64,000 nucleotides of DNA from Lagopus muta (Eukaryota; Chordata; Aves; Galliformes; Phasianidae), in contig NC_064438.1 of NCBI RefSeq assembly GCF_023343835.1, positions 12,691,077 to 12,755,076 of the forward strand. Reading direction: 5' to 3'. The position numbers and the translations under genes were made by a program. Below the pieces are notes generated by a model. The model made no database searches, was not told the origin of the DNA, and was given only the letters and a program-made list of their open reading frames with translations. Every line of letters starts with the position of its first letter. The stretch's first letter is position 1. Shown in pieces: positions 9,053-22,268 of this stretch.

Positions 9053-12024
9053 ATCATAAACTCATAGAATCACTCAGATAAGAAAAGACCTTAAAGATCC
9101 TTGAGTCCAACCATGACCTAGCCATAGCTTAAAAACCCTCTGTTAAATCACGCCCCTGAGTACCACATCCAAATGAATTTTAAATGCATCCAGGGGTGAT
9201 GACTCAACCACCTCCCTGGAGAGCCTCTTCCGGTACTTAACAACCCTTTCTGTAAAGAATTTTTTCCTGATATCCAACCTGAACTTACCCTGGCACAACT
9301 TGAGACCATTTCCCCTTGTCCTGCCACCAGTGAGAAGAGACCAACCCCACTCTTGCTTTCACGTATTGGAAACACCTTTCAAGGTATTGGAAGAGAGCAA
9401 TAACGTCTCCCCTCGGCCTCCTTTTTCCCAGACTGAACATCCCTGGTTCCTTCAGTCTCTCCTCATAGGCGCATTCTCCAAGCCCTTTACAAACCTTGTT
9501 GCCCTTCTTTGAATCTGTTCCAGCATCCCCATTTCCTTTCTGTACTGAGGTGCCCAAAACTGAACACAGTACTCAAGGTGAGGCTCACAAATGCCAAGAA
9601 CAGGGGCAGGATGACTTCCCTGGTCCTGCTCACTACACCATTCCTGATACAAGCCAGGATGCCATTGGCCTTTCTGGCCGCCTGGGCGCACTGCTGTCTC
9701 ATATTCAGCTGACTGTCCATCAGTACATCAAGGTCCTTTTCCATCAGGTAGCTTTCCAGCCACTCCTCCCTGAGCCTGTAGGGTTGCCTGGGGTTGTTAT
9801 GACCAAAATGCAGGACTTGGCACTTGGCCCTGTTGAAACTCATGCAGTTTGCCTTGGCCCATCGACAGTCTATCCAGGTCCCTCTGTAGTGCCTTTCTTC
9901 CTTAGGCAGATCAACACTCCCTCCCACCCTGGTGTTATCTGCGAACTTACTGAGGGTGCACTCAATCTCCTCATCAAAATCATTAATAAAGATGTTAAAT
10001 AGAAGCGGCCCCAGTACTGAGCCCTGGGGGACACCACTTGTGACTGGCAGCCATGGATTTAACTCCGTTGACCACAACTCTTTAGGCTGGCCATCCAGTC
10101 AGCAGAGCGAACACCCATCCAAACCATGGGCAACCAGCTTCTCCATGAGAATGTAGTGGGGGGCAGCATCAAAGATATTACTGAAGTCCAGGTAGACCAC
10201 ACTGACAGCATTGCCCTCATCAAGGAAGTCATCTTGTCATAGAATGAAATCAGGTTTGTCAGACAGGATCTACCATTCGTAAACCCGTGCTGACTGGCCT
10301 GATCCTCTGGTTGACCTTTAATTGGTCCTTGATGGCTCCTGAGATAATTCATTCCATAACCTTCCCAGGCATCAGGTGAGACTGATAGGTCTGTAGCTAC
10401 CAGGATCATCTTTCTGGCCCTTTTTGAAGATGGGCATCGTGTTTGCCTGTCTCCAGTTTGCCGGGACATCCCCAGTTAGGACTGCTGAAGAATGATGGAG
10501 AGTGGCTTGGCAACCACATCTGCCAACTCCCTCAGCACCCTAAGGTGCAATCCATCCAGCCCCATGGACTTGTGAGCATCCAGCTTTCAGAGCAGGTCCT
10601 TTAGAGCATCTTGTTGTGGCTCATGCAGGGCTTGTTCTTTTCCCTGTCCCTATCTACCAGTGCAGGGGACTATGTTCCCAGGGAGTAACAATTCATACTA
10701 TTAAAGACTGAGGCAAAGAAGCCTTAAGTAACTCAGCCTTGTCCTTATCCTTGGTCCTCAGCATCCAACAAGGAATGGAGATTCTCCCTAACCCTCCTCT
10801 TGCTGTTGATGTATTTATAAAAATATATATTGTTTCCCTTTACCTTAGTGGCCAAGTTCAGTTCTAGCTGGGCTTTGGCTTTTCTAATTTTCTTCCTGCA
10901 CAGCTTCACTATATACCTGTAATCGTCATAAGTAATTTGCCTGGTCTTCCAGAGACGGTAAACTTTCCTTTTGTTCTTGAGATCCAGCCAAAAGTCTCTG
11001 TTCAGCCAGTCCAGCCTCCTTGCCCATCAGCTCATCTTCCGTGACTTGGGGGATGGTCAGTTCCTGTACCTTTAAAATAGCTTCCTTAAAATATTCCCAG
11101 CCTTCCTGGGCTTCCATGCTCTCCAAAACTACTTCCCAAGGGACCATTTCAAACATGGTCCTAAAGAGGTTAAATTCTGCCCTTTGGAAGTCCAAAGTGG
11201 CAGTTCTGGCTCCCTTCCGTGGTTCAACAAGGATTGAGAAATCTAACATCTCATGATCACTGTGCCCCAGTCGGCCTCCAACTTTATATCCCCCACAAGA
11301 CCTTCCCTGTTAACAAACAGCAGGTCCAGGATTTTGCTTCCCTTTGTTGGCTCCTTCAGCAGCTGTGTCAGGAAGTTATCTCCCACACTCCAGGAACCTC
11401 TAGGATTGTTCCCTATTTGCTGTATTATAATTCCAACAGATGTCTGGGAAGTTGGAGTTCCCCACAGGAACAAGGGGGAGTGACCTTGCGACCTCATCCA
11501 ACTGTTTACAAAATGTCTTGACCACCTCTTCATCCTCGTTGGTTGGCCTGTAGCAGACTCCCACAGTAACATCAGTCTTATTGGCCTTCGGTTTTATTCT
11601 GACCCATAAACTCTCAACCCTATCGTCACCACCATCAATTTCCACACATTCACATGTTTTCTTAACATAGAGGGCTGCACCACCGCCTTTTCTGCCTCGC
11701 CTATCTCCTTTGAAAAGTCGGTAGCCATCCTTCACAGCATTCCAGCTGTGGGAGTCATTCCATCACATTTCCATGATGGCAACTATATCACAGCATTCTG
11801 ACTGCACAATAGCCTCCAGCTCCTCCTGTTTATTACCCACGCTGCGTGCATTAGTGTAAAGGCTCCTGAGCTGGGCCTCCTTTTGAGAGGCAGTAGCCCT
11901 AATATCTTCATGACCATACTCGGGTGTTTCCAAAGCCACCAACCTCACACTGACCTTCGTGTTCTTCCTACATAAGGGTGAGCCCGTTCTAGTGACCCCA
12001 GTTACATCCCCACCTCCCTTCACA
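9053..12024 (-). mobile_element. CR1 LINE retrotransposon, about 3 kb, 5'-truncated and inactive
   Basis: On the minus strand this segment carries, in order, an apurinic endonuclease-like domain (about 12023-11250), a linker, a reverse transcriptase (about 10500-9490) and a short 3' end at about 9053-9110, where the + strand reads AATCATAAACTCATAGAATCA, the complement of the CR1 tail. CR1 is the dominant LINE of birds and moves by target-primed reverse transcription in the nucleus. ORF1 is absent, so the copy is 5'-truncated, as most CR1 copies are. The reading frame is broken by several stops and frameshifts. Confidence 0.95.
9150..12023 (-). pseudogene. CR1 ORF2 (endonuclease-reverse transcriptase) pseudogene
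   Basis: The N-terminal endonuclease part reads LRSLYTNARSVGNKQEELEA, then a TGA at 11763-11765 breaks it where intact CR1 has a Glu-Thr-Trp-Trp motif. It resumes as DGYRLFKGDRRGRKGGGAAL and VGVCYRP. The conserved Gly-Asp-Phe-Asn of the endonuclease is Gly-Asn-Ser-Asn (codons near 11451-11462), so a metal-binding or catalytic Asp is lost. The reverse transcriptase shows [19 protein letters not shown], but its Phe-Ala-Asp-Asp box is Phe-Ala-Asp-Asn (9934-9945), so one of the two catalytic aspartates is lost. The C-terminal part continues in other frames to about 9150. With these losses it cannot encode an active enzyme. Confidence 0.9.
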
Positions 12025-15000
12025 CCAAGTTTAATGCTCTGTGTAGAGCTTTATTAGTGGATGGAACTAATCATTTTTCTAGGATGCAATTTACAAGATA
12101 TGTGCAGGAGCTCACCGTTAGTGTCATTCTTTTTATGTGTATATAAATATAATAAAATGGGATGTAAGTATACAAGTTCAAAAACTTGATCATTTATTGT
12201 AACTAATCAGCTGAGAGTTGTCTTTAAAAAACTTTATCTTTCATTTAACAGTGCTGTCTGCCACGTAATTCAGTACCTCTCTACATGCAAAATATGATAA
12301 CTTTTAAACTTTATGTACTGCAAGAAACACAATTCTAATTTTCTTAATAACAGTATTTGAGAAAGTAGTATGCATTTTCTGTTATTTAGGGCTTGGTTAT
12401 GCACGCTGTTAGATGAATGTGTTACTCAAGGCTGGAATCAGTGGGGTAGGATCTACACGGTACACAAACATAGAATTCAGCACCTGCAAGGCCATCCAAG
12501 CCTAAACTGAAGGTTGAGCTTTATCTTAAGACAAAAAAGAAAAAAAAAGGATTACCTGTGATGAACAGTCATATCACAAAAAAAGTCTATATCCCCAACC
12601 TGCTAATGTACATTCTCAAAATGAAGCAGAGTGAACTGCCATAGACCTTCAAAGCAAGGAGGTAAGGATTAAGAAAATGTGCTGTTCCTTCAAGATACGC
12701 AGCCCACACAGTTGACGGTCTTCCAGTTTCATGATAGTGATTCATGAGCAGATGGAGTGGAGCAAAGTTTCTTAAAAATGGCCCAGGTAATGATGTTGAA
12801 AAAGGTAGGAAGTATGTCTTTTTTTCCCCTTTCTCACCCTTTCATGTAATTATTTAATGTGTCCTGTATAAGCTAGTTACAGAGAGAAGATTCAGAGCTA
12901 ACTCAGTTATTGCTTTGTTCCTCTGTGGTAATAGTTATGTTCCATCTTTTTTTATCTATTTCCTACATAAAATAATGTCATCAGAACAAAGCAACAAATG
13001 AGCTTCAGACCCGTGAAGAACGGTGATTAAAGGCCTGCTGCAAAACTCTGCTCTGCCAGGGAAATAAGGCCTGGTTAACTAAAAGCATGCTTTTGAAAAC
13101 TTTTGGTTTTATCCAACTTGTTAATGGCTGTCTGACTGTTTAGTACTGAGAAAGAAAAGGGTGGAATTAATTTCAACACAGTGCCTCCTAGCTATTACTT
13201 GTTGAGAAATGTCTCCATCTGACTGGATTTGTCAGTGGGACAAACTGCAAGTTCAACAGACTCTGTATCCACAGAGCTCTGGAGCTTGACTTCCCTGTGG
13301 TGACATGGAACCCTTATGGAGACTTAAACAAATAGCAGAAGGTGCTCAGTGACTCACTGTGCTCTCAGGCTTTACCAGAGATTAAGACAGGAAACCAGGC
13401 TGAAAACCCCATGTCATTTGACCACCTGTTTTTTTCCCCAACATAAATTATGCTGTCAGCTAAAGAAGATAGGGGAAAAACACAACATGCCCAGGTAACA
13501 GCTCAGTCTGGAGCTGGGAGGTTACTGAAGTTTGCATCTGGAGCATGGAAAGAGTGAAGGATTCTGAGTATTAACCTCTCAGCATTTCATTCTCTGAAAC
13601 ACTGATGAAGCTTTACTTCTTAGAATTGTTGGTTAGCTGTTGCTGTGGGAGAGCTGACCAGGAGAGAGGTGTTCCCATGAGTCGGTGTTTGCAATATGAC
13701 AGAGTTCAAAGGTGGGTAGTGTCAAGAAACAGCAGCCCATTACAGAATAATAGGTCTGGCAGCGCGTAATGTTGTCATGGCTAATGAGTGAGATATTCTT
13801 CCTCTTCTGAGTTTTCAGGGAACAAAACACAGAGCAAAAAGAAAAGGAACCACAGTTAATGTTCTTAAATATTCAGGGTTAGTTATTTTTCATGACATTT
13901 TCATGGTTGCAGACTGACTGGCTACAAGGTGATATGAGACCAAATCTGAAGTAAGGCAGACAAAACTAAAATCATGAGTTTCAATGGGCTGACCTAGCAA
14001 TTCTCTGAATGCTAGCTTTAGTAGGGTTCTACAGTTATAAACACCAGCAGCTTTTACACATGGATGTTACCCCCTTGTCTAGACAGGGCACAACAGCTAA
14101 AACAAGAGAAAGTATAGGAAATAGCAGTAAGTTCTGGGAAGTCAGTGTCCTGAGTGTGGTTCAGAACACTAGTGAAATGACAAGTTAATAGCACTTAGTA
14201 GTATAGTATCCTTGTTCCATGCCGTTTTCTGCTCCGACTAAACTGTTAGATAGTCTCTTGCACAGACCTCCCCACAGTTCTTCCTTTGCAGAGCTTATGT
14301 CCTGCCCTGAACCATGCAAGGAAGACATATGGCCTCTCAGTTCTGGCATGAAGGTGGTGAAGGGTCTGGAAATGGCTCTTTCTTGGGCTGTGCTTGCATC
14401 TTCTCAGTGATATTCCAGACTTTGCACAGTTATTAGGACAATACTCACCTATGGAGGCCAGAGGGTCACAACTAAAGGACAGGCAGAATGTTTTGTTGAA
14501 ACATACTCTCTAATAAGGCAGAGGCTCTACTGAAGTAATTGTTCTGAAATCCTAGATGGCGAGAACTGGACTTTCATCTGGGGAAAGGATGGCAAAGGAG
14601 GGGAGAAAAAGCCCTCAGAGCCTGGAGATTCTCATTCTTTCTCTGGAGGCTCAAGATACTGAGACTGCAGTATTACTGTAATTGCAAATTCAAATATCTG
14701 CAATTCTAGATGAAAATGTAAGAAAAATCCCTTCTAAAACTAAATAGTTCAAAACTATTAAGTACCAGAATATCTTTCTCGAATTCTTTAGTGCTCTACT
14801 TTGATCTTTTGTAGTTGTTATGGTGACATCATTATTAACAAAGCCTGCCTTATTCTCTTCTTAACCCCTTGCCCTTGGGTCCTCACTTCAAATGTGCTGT
14901 TCTCAACCTATACCTGCATATTTGACTTAATGTATGAAACAAATGTGTTTGAAGGTCAGACTCAATTGAGGCATAAACCAGGGCTACTCCCTCTGAAGCT

Positions 15001-18000
15001 TATGCAAGTTCTGTCTGCTTATATCCAGAGCAGGTCAAGTCTCAAAAAACCTAGAGCTTTATTATCTCTTTCCATGTTTTTAAGTGACTGGTTAAGGATT
15101 TTTGGATTCAAGTATCTATTGAAACTGTTTGATAACTAAGAAACAAGAAAGTGAAGTGTTTATTTGCTGAAGTATGACCTGAAATCTCCCTTCCCAGTTC
15201 CCTTTGTAATGTGATGGTGAGAGTCTTGCTTAGAGCAATGCTGAGGCATGAACAGATCCAAACTTCAAAGTAAATTCTGAGATCCATTTTGCTTGATAGA
15301 TCTACAGCATTTTAGTCCATTCTTTTAAATGCTGACGCTATGGCATGACCACTTTTACAACACTGAACTCCTGTTCATATTTACTGATAAAATGTTCCTG
15401 AGAGCAACAAAAGGATGACCTTCTATTTCAAAGTGAGGCAACTCAGGATTCAAGCAATCTAACATCTTTCATATTGATTTGGAGAAGTGACACATACCAT
15501 TAATATACTGTGTGCACAAAAATAACAAAAGAGATGCTCTTGATTGCCTTACTCACTTCCTATTTCTAATTTAAGAAAGTGTTACTAACAGTGTTACACA
15601 AACTGTTGATACAGTATTAACAGGAAGAAATACAGTACAATGCATCGTAGGAGTAAGGAGTGATACAATTTTCCTGTGTGGGTTGGCAAATGTATTTTTT
15701 TAAATATTCTGATTACACAGACTATATATGATTAGCTTAGTTGGTACCAGTTACAGGTGTTTTAACACCTACCTTCTCCTGTTACCTAGTTTCTGTCATG
15801 ACTGTCATATCATCTAATCACTGCAGGAATGGGCAGAATCAGAATTCTTGGTTCCTAGAAGTAATTTGGGTGATTTACTGCTATATGCACTTGGATCAGT
15901 CAGAGGTCAGGCTTTGTATACTCTGTCTTTCCATCTGAAAGCAAAAAGAATCTAGAAGTTGACATTTATGCTCAGGCCTTCTTTCCTACTCTCTGTAGTA
16001 AGAGAACTACTGTAGTAAGAGAATATATAAGCATTCTGTCCCACATCTAATTCTGATATTTGAAAGTTTATATTTACTGGGAATTAGGCCAAACATGGTA
16101 ATACCGATGTTTTGCTTTCTGTAGGTTGGAAAGTTTCAGTAAATAATGTTTAGCCAATGAAGAATTCAACTATTTCTATATTCTAAAAATGTATTTGTTG
16201 TGATGTTGTTTCCTGAGCAAGAAAAGAAACAATTTGATTTGAACTGAGCTTGATTTGTACCCTTAACATCGAAATGATTTGGGATTGATGTGCCGACACA
16301 CTGGATTTCTCAGAATCGCTTAGGAGCAGATAGGTGCAGGGCATTCTGCATCAGGTGAAACCTTGCTTCCATTCAGTATCACCAAGAGAACTTGGGTAGC
16401 TGGGAGAGAGAAGAGAAGCACAAACAGCCGTACTGCAGTTCATAGGAACAGCTGAAGCGGTGTCTACAGACACAAGTTTGTATGACTCAGAAACTTTTCA
16501 ATCCAGTTCAACAGTCTGAAGTTCATCACTGAAAAGGAGTGAAGGTCAGGGCTTGAGGCATCAGACGGCTGAAGCAATCCCTTCATCCACCTCACTGAGT
16601 ACCATGTTCACACTAGGAATGTCAGGGTGGGCTCTGGGACAATAAGTGGCAGGACAAAGTGAAACAAAGTATGAAAGGACAGCGCTAATACAAGTGTGGA
16701 GACTTGGATGGGATGAAATGGCTGTGCCTCAGGAGAGAAAGACTGGTTAACATAAAGTCCCAGAAGACTGCAGTTACGTCACAGACTCTTGTACAGCCCC
16801 GTGGCTAAGGTGTTTAATGATGCCTGAAACCACTCTTTATTCTTATCAGGTGAAAGCCTTGCAAAACCTGTATCAATAAATTTATCAAACTCTCCTCAGT
16901 ATACAAGAGTCAGTAAGAAGTTGGCAGATATTTATATAAGCTATAGTAAAGGTAAAAGCAGTAAACATTTGTGCTGTCCCAGTATTATCCTTCATGCCAA
17001 GTGCAGAAATATTTCAAAAGGCTTGAATATAGTACACAACTTGCAACAACTAATCTCCTAGAAAACAAATGCCTAAGTGGAATATAGATGGCATAGTTCA
17101 TAAGGGAATTGGCAATGTATTTTCTTGCAGTACAGAATCTATCTTTGCATGCCTACTCAGCTGCACAATGCAAAAGAATAGAAAGTGGAATGGCTGTGAT
17201 TCACTGGGATGTGTTTGAAAATGGATTCTTAATTCCTGCCTCCTCTCTGTGGTGTCTAATTCCTTGTCCCAAGGCAACCTGAGCTGTGTATCTGTACTCA
17301 TCTGTCAGCTACTCAGCCAGTGAGGTGTTCTAAACTTCGTAGTTTTGCCTGGATCTAATTGTCAGAGCTTCCTCTGAAAGCCACTTAAGGTACTTCAGGA
17401 ATACTCTCTCAAGGCAGCTGTAACCACCTGGCAGAAAGCAGCCTCCTATGAATAGCACTGAATGATTTGAATAACCTCAGAAACTCAGGAGTGCAAAGTG
17501 GGAAGGACATTTGTTTTTCTTCTGGTTTTATTTTTTTCCTTCAGAGTGATATTCAAGTAAATGGTTGCATCCTGTTTGAAATGTGATTATAATGGAAAAG
17601 AAGAGTCTGTGAAGTCACTCTGGTCTTATATATGTTACCTTTAGAATGACCAAGAGACAGAGAGGAATTTGTATATGCAGATGTTAAAATCTGTGATCAG
17701 TCATATCTAAATTGCTCAAACATTCTGGGTAAGGATCTTGAAAAGTAACTCAGTGCTCAAGAAAAATTAGTGGTTTTTTTTTCCACACATAAACCAAACT
17801 CTGGATGTTCTGTGGCGCTCATACTGATTCACCTGGCTGCTTTTATATCATTTCTGTGAAGAAATCCCCAATCTGTTGTCATTTGGTCCTGATTTAGGAG
17901 TTAGCACATTCTAGAGCTTTTAGGAACATGGCTCTCTCTTAGTGTGTGGGTTTGTCTTTGTTTGCTTTCCCTGGAGGTCTGGATATTCTTCCTTTTTTAT

Positions 18001-18504
18001 ATTACTTTGTCGTTTCCAATGTAGGCTCTAAGCAAATGTTGCTTCTGTGTGCATCTGCTGGTTTTGTCTTTGTTATGCTGTGCTTTTAAATAACCACCAG
18101 GAGTGCCTAGGGCACAGGATAGGCACCTTTCCCATCTGGTTTTATAAATAAATACTTACAGAAAAGACAGCTGTGGCAATTCCCTTTCTCTGATAAATCT
18201 CCTTTCAAAGCTGTGGATTAAAAGAGCATTACAAATATTCAGCAGTAGGGATCATGACTGAGGACTAGTGCAAAAGAGTCACATGTGAACTTCTAAGCCT
18301 GCATAAGTAACCTTCTAAAACACAAGTTGAGAAAATAATAAACACATTTTGTGCCTCTTGCCAGCATGGGTAGAAAGTGCCTCCTGTCACTCAGAACAAC
18401 TCTCTGAGGCATTGCAGTCATCTATGGAAGCTGAAGAAGGCCTGTGTCAGAACCACTGCCTTCAGAAACGTGTTAGAAATTCATGTCTGCTCTCGCTGAA
18501 ACGT
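12025..18504. other. Long stretch with no recognised gene or repeat
   Basis: About 6.5 kb of AT-rich unique sequence. The only local structure is minor: a 14-base motif CTGTAGTAAGAGAA repeated with a 17-base period at 15993-16023, and short A or T runs. The small open frames (for example 14801-15139, 112 codons) have no recognisable domain. Confidence 0.5.
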
Positions 18505-18655
18505 TTGAAATAGTGCTGCAGAGACTCAAGAGATGTAAATTAAAATTCCAGCTCTGACACAGACTTTTGAAGTGTATGAGCAAATTACCACGTGTCTCGG
18601 TTCCTACTGGTAACAAGGATGATAATATTCTTCTCTCTGTCTTGTAATAGAGTAT
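18505..18655 (+). repeat. Ancient MIR-type SINE remnant
   Basis: The order CCAGCTCTGACAC, GAGCAAATTACC, TGTCTCGGTTCC and then GATGATAATA follows the MIR core and its downstream part (CCGGCTCTGCCAC, GGGCAAGTTAC, TGCCTCAGTTTCC, GGGGATAATAA) in + orientation. MIR and related CORE-SINEs spread before the split of mammals and sauropsids, so copies in birds are very old and diverged. Borders are approximate. Confidence 0.6.
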
Positions 18656-21600
18656 CAGACTGAGGCCATTTGTCAATAAATAAATAACCAGACCTTCTGA
18701 GGGCAGCTCAGGCAATAAAAATAGAAGTAAAAATAATAGTAGGTACACAATCTCAGTATTGATTTTATATTCTGAATAAGACTTACTTGTGAAGACATGA
18801 ATTTTTATTGAAAGGAATAAAACTTACCTGAGAGACAAACAAGAAGATTTGACTGCAGACAATTGTTCTCTTCCTATAAAACTCTCTTACATCATCAGTT
18901 TTATAACTGCATAAGCTCTCAAACCCAGTTCATCCCCTATTGTCTTTAAGCTTTAGGGAAGATCAGTAAGGGAAATGATCACAAACTCACAGATTTTATT
19001 ATTGTGCTCCAAGTTTTGTTTGTTTTCATTTCACAGCTCATTCCAACAAGATTCTGGATGTCAAAGACTGATGGCAACAAGATAAATTATCCTCACGCAG
19101 GTGTTCTGAAACTACTCCCCTGGTTGGTAAGCATGATGCTCCATATTATCTTAGATTTTTCAGACCTGTTTACTTGAATGGGTATTTCACTGGAAAGAAT
19201 GTCTCCTTTCCACCCAGTACTCATCACTGATTTGAACTAAGCAATCCTGACTCTTCACTGTCCAGCTATACACCAGAAAAGAGCATTTCTTAAGGAAAAA
19301 AATATGAGTCATGTGAGGCAGTATTTTGTGGTGATGAGGCAGCACAGGACCACAAACCATCAGAACAGCTTTTCAAGTGAAGTCTGGTCGTTTTTTATCA
19401 GTCTGAATGACTGAGGAAAGCAAAGGGCAAAGGAAACTGCAGTAACTCCGCAGCTCTATAGATGTCACCAGTCTTTCACTCCAGCCTTCCCTAACCGTTC
19501 TCTGGTTGGTACCTATCTCCCCCTAGCCACTTACTTTGTAGCCCCAGCGGGACTGTTTGGATGATGACAAACTGAATAGTACAAATTAAGAGTTGCCAGC
19601 AATTAACTGTGCCTGGACAGGAGAGACAAAATGGAAAATCTAAACAGTATCACAATATTTCTTTCATTTACATCTTAAGCAAACATACGTACTAGGAGTC
19701 AGTGAACTTCATGAATTTCTACTTGGGTATTGCCAGCTAAAGCATTATTTTTTAAAAAAGCTCAGGAAATATTCTAATTTATGGAGATTATTTGCAACAT
19801 TCTGCCTTCTCCTGGAACTCTCACAAATCCAAACCACATAATTTCTGTTCATGTAATATCCACTGCAAGCATGCACTGTTCTCTCAAGCTAGGAACTTTC
19901 CTACAAAATGGCTGGGACAGTTACAAAAGAAAAATAAAAGTAAGAAAAATGGCTCTCTTATATCCTTGCAGAGAATGACTTAGGTCTGCTAACACACATT
20001 GAATAAGGAGGAACGATGTCAGAATGAGGCAAGTAGGGAGGGGAAAGAAGAATAAGGAAATGGGATTTTGGAGCATAAATGCAATCTTTTCAATTAACAA
20101 CTCTCTTGGATGTTCTATAAAAGCACCCAAAATTTCACTTTGGATTCCCTTGTGGAGCAGCTGTGTATGTGCTGGAGAAGGTTTTACTGTATGGGCTGTG
20201 CTGCTGTCCCACCACACATCTCCACTTGATGGTGTTGAAGAGATATTGTCTTCTGTAATCAGACTCCTGCTTATTGCTTGGGCACAAGTGATCTCTATTA
20301 CATGTTTTGCTATTTGAAAGAAATACACTGAGGTCAAGGTTGTGCTACAGTACTTGGCTAGAGCATTTGCCAGCTGGAGGTGTGGGAAGAAGGGGAAGAA
20401 AGCACCTCAATGTAACATGGCTTTCAGAGAAATTCCTTCAGTCATCGTATAAGAAGTATCCACAAGGGTCTTTGCCAGCTTAGCTAGAAATTGGCTGTGT
20501 CTTATGGAGGCAAGCCCTGCCTAAAGAAGCTGTGCTTAGAAAATGTTAGGAAACTATTTTGACATAGGCTTTGTTTGATCCCTACTAGAAGCATTTCTGA
20601 AACTGCCCCAAACAGTGGTACTTACTCAGCTTAAAGTTTAAGTAACGCAACAAAGGAATGGAATTGAAAGATCAGAAACTGAAGTTAGGAGAGGGACGGG
20701 TTGGGCTGTAGGGCCTGGCTGCTGGGTTCCTTAGGCCAGTGGTTTGAGATGAGAGAGTTGGTAGCACACTGTATATTGCATTGAACGCTGTACTGAGCAG
20801 GACAGTGCTTTTCTCTTGGGTTTTGAGCAGGTTTCTTAAAGTAGAAAGGATAAAATAAAGCAGGAAAGGAAAAAGGAAGCTTTCTTCAGAATTTCCATTC
20901 TCTTAACACAGCTTTTAATATATTGAAAAACTTCTAAAAATACACTTCAAAATGTTGAGAGTACAGATTAGATCAGCTGGTAATGATGCTCACTGTTGCC
21001 TAACTGTTAATAAGTAATCAGCATCTTTCACACTTTGCCTTCTACATTTGGATAGAGCCATATCCTAATGTGGTGTACCGGGATATATTGCACTGTAATC
21101 TCACTGAGAACAAAGCTGTCATGAATTCACAGTGGTGTAAAAGAACTTAAACCTTTTCCCTAGAAGACATGCAGTAAAAATAACATATACTACAATTCCC
21201 CGAGTAGTAGATTTTCATATTATCTATCTTCATTCAGAATTTGAACTGTGGAGACTGAATTTCAGATCTACCACCTGACCCAAAACAAAAGCCTCACAGC
21301 TGTGTTTGTTGCTGCTTGGTAATATATTTTTCCAGGAAAACACAGCTTAAGCTTAGCTCTACTGAAATAACTGGTTGTTTGTGCTTAATAAGTGTACCAC
21401 TGTCTGAAAAGAGAGGAAGTATCTGCCTATGCCAGGGAACTTCACCTCTGGTGCAGTGCAATAGAGTCAAATATGAATCTGAAACAATGTTTTAAAATCC
21501 TGTTTAAGGAAAAATATGAAAAACTAGGAGAATGTGATGAAGAAGTACTTAATTTGGGTACGTGATTAGATAAACAGCAAAACGTATTCTGTTCAAGAGA

Positions 21601-21987
21601 AAAAAGGTTCCACCACCTGGGAGCCTGCAGATGCTCAGGCAGGAGTAGCAATGATAAAACAGAAATCAATTTCATGCAGCACTACCAAACAACAAGAGTA
21701 ATTCATTCACCATATTGACTGTGAAACATTACTTAATCCATGAAAGACATCTGTGTAGATTCTTGTTTTATCTCAAAATTGAGAAAGGCCCAAACATTTT
21801 GGGATCCTAAAGCTGAGGCTTTGGAAGGAGTTAACAAGACCCCAAATGCTTTCAGTGACTTTACTGAGAGGACAAAATGGCCTAGTGATTTAAAATGGAT
21901 CTTGCTGGCAAACAGCAACAAAAAGGTGGTTTTTCTTGTTGCATGTAGTTCAGTTAGGAGTCTTGGAACTATCCTGAACCACTGCAT
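18656..21987. other. Stretch with no recognised gene or repeat
   Basis: AT-rich unique sequence. The overlapping frames at 19921-20337 (minus) and 20024-20317 (plus) are open by chance as far as I can tell, with no domain and no exon borders that agree with them. Confidence 0.5.
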
Positions 21988-22268
21988 CCTGGCTCTTTTC
22001 AGTGATGCCCAGTGACAGAATAAGGGGCAATGGTCACAAACCAGAACAAAAATGTCCATCTGAGTGTGAGAAAGAATTTCTTTACTTTGAAGTTGACAGA
22101 GCATTGAAACAAGCTGGCTAAGGAGGTTGTAGAGACTCCTCTGGGGACATTCAAAACACACACAGATGCTTTCCTGTGTAACTCTAAGGAACCTGCTTTA
22201 CCAAGGGGCTTGGACCAGGTGACCTCCAGAAGGCCTTTTCAACCCTTACAGTTCTCTGATTCTGTGAT
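21988..22268 (+). mobile_element. CR1 3' fragment
   Basis: The sequence begins near CAGTGATGCCCAGTGACAGA and passes through a region like the CR1 ORF2 C-terminus (AGAAAGAATTTCTTTACTTT, then GCTAAGGAGGTTGTAGAGAC). It ends with GACCAGGTGACCTCCAGAAG and TTCTCTGATTCTGTGATCA. This is the last 250 to 280 bases of a CR1 element in + orientation, a common 5'-truncated length. Confidence 0.9.
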
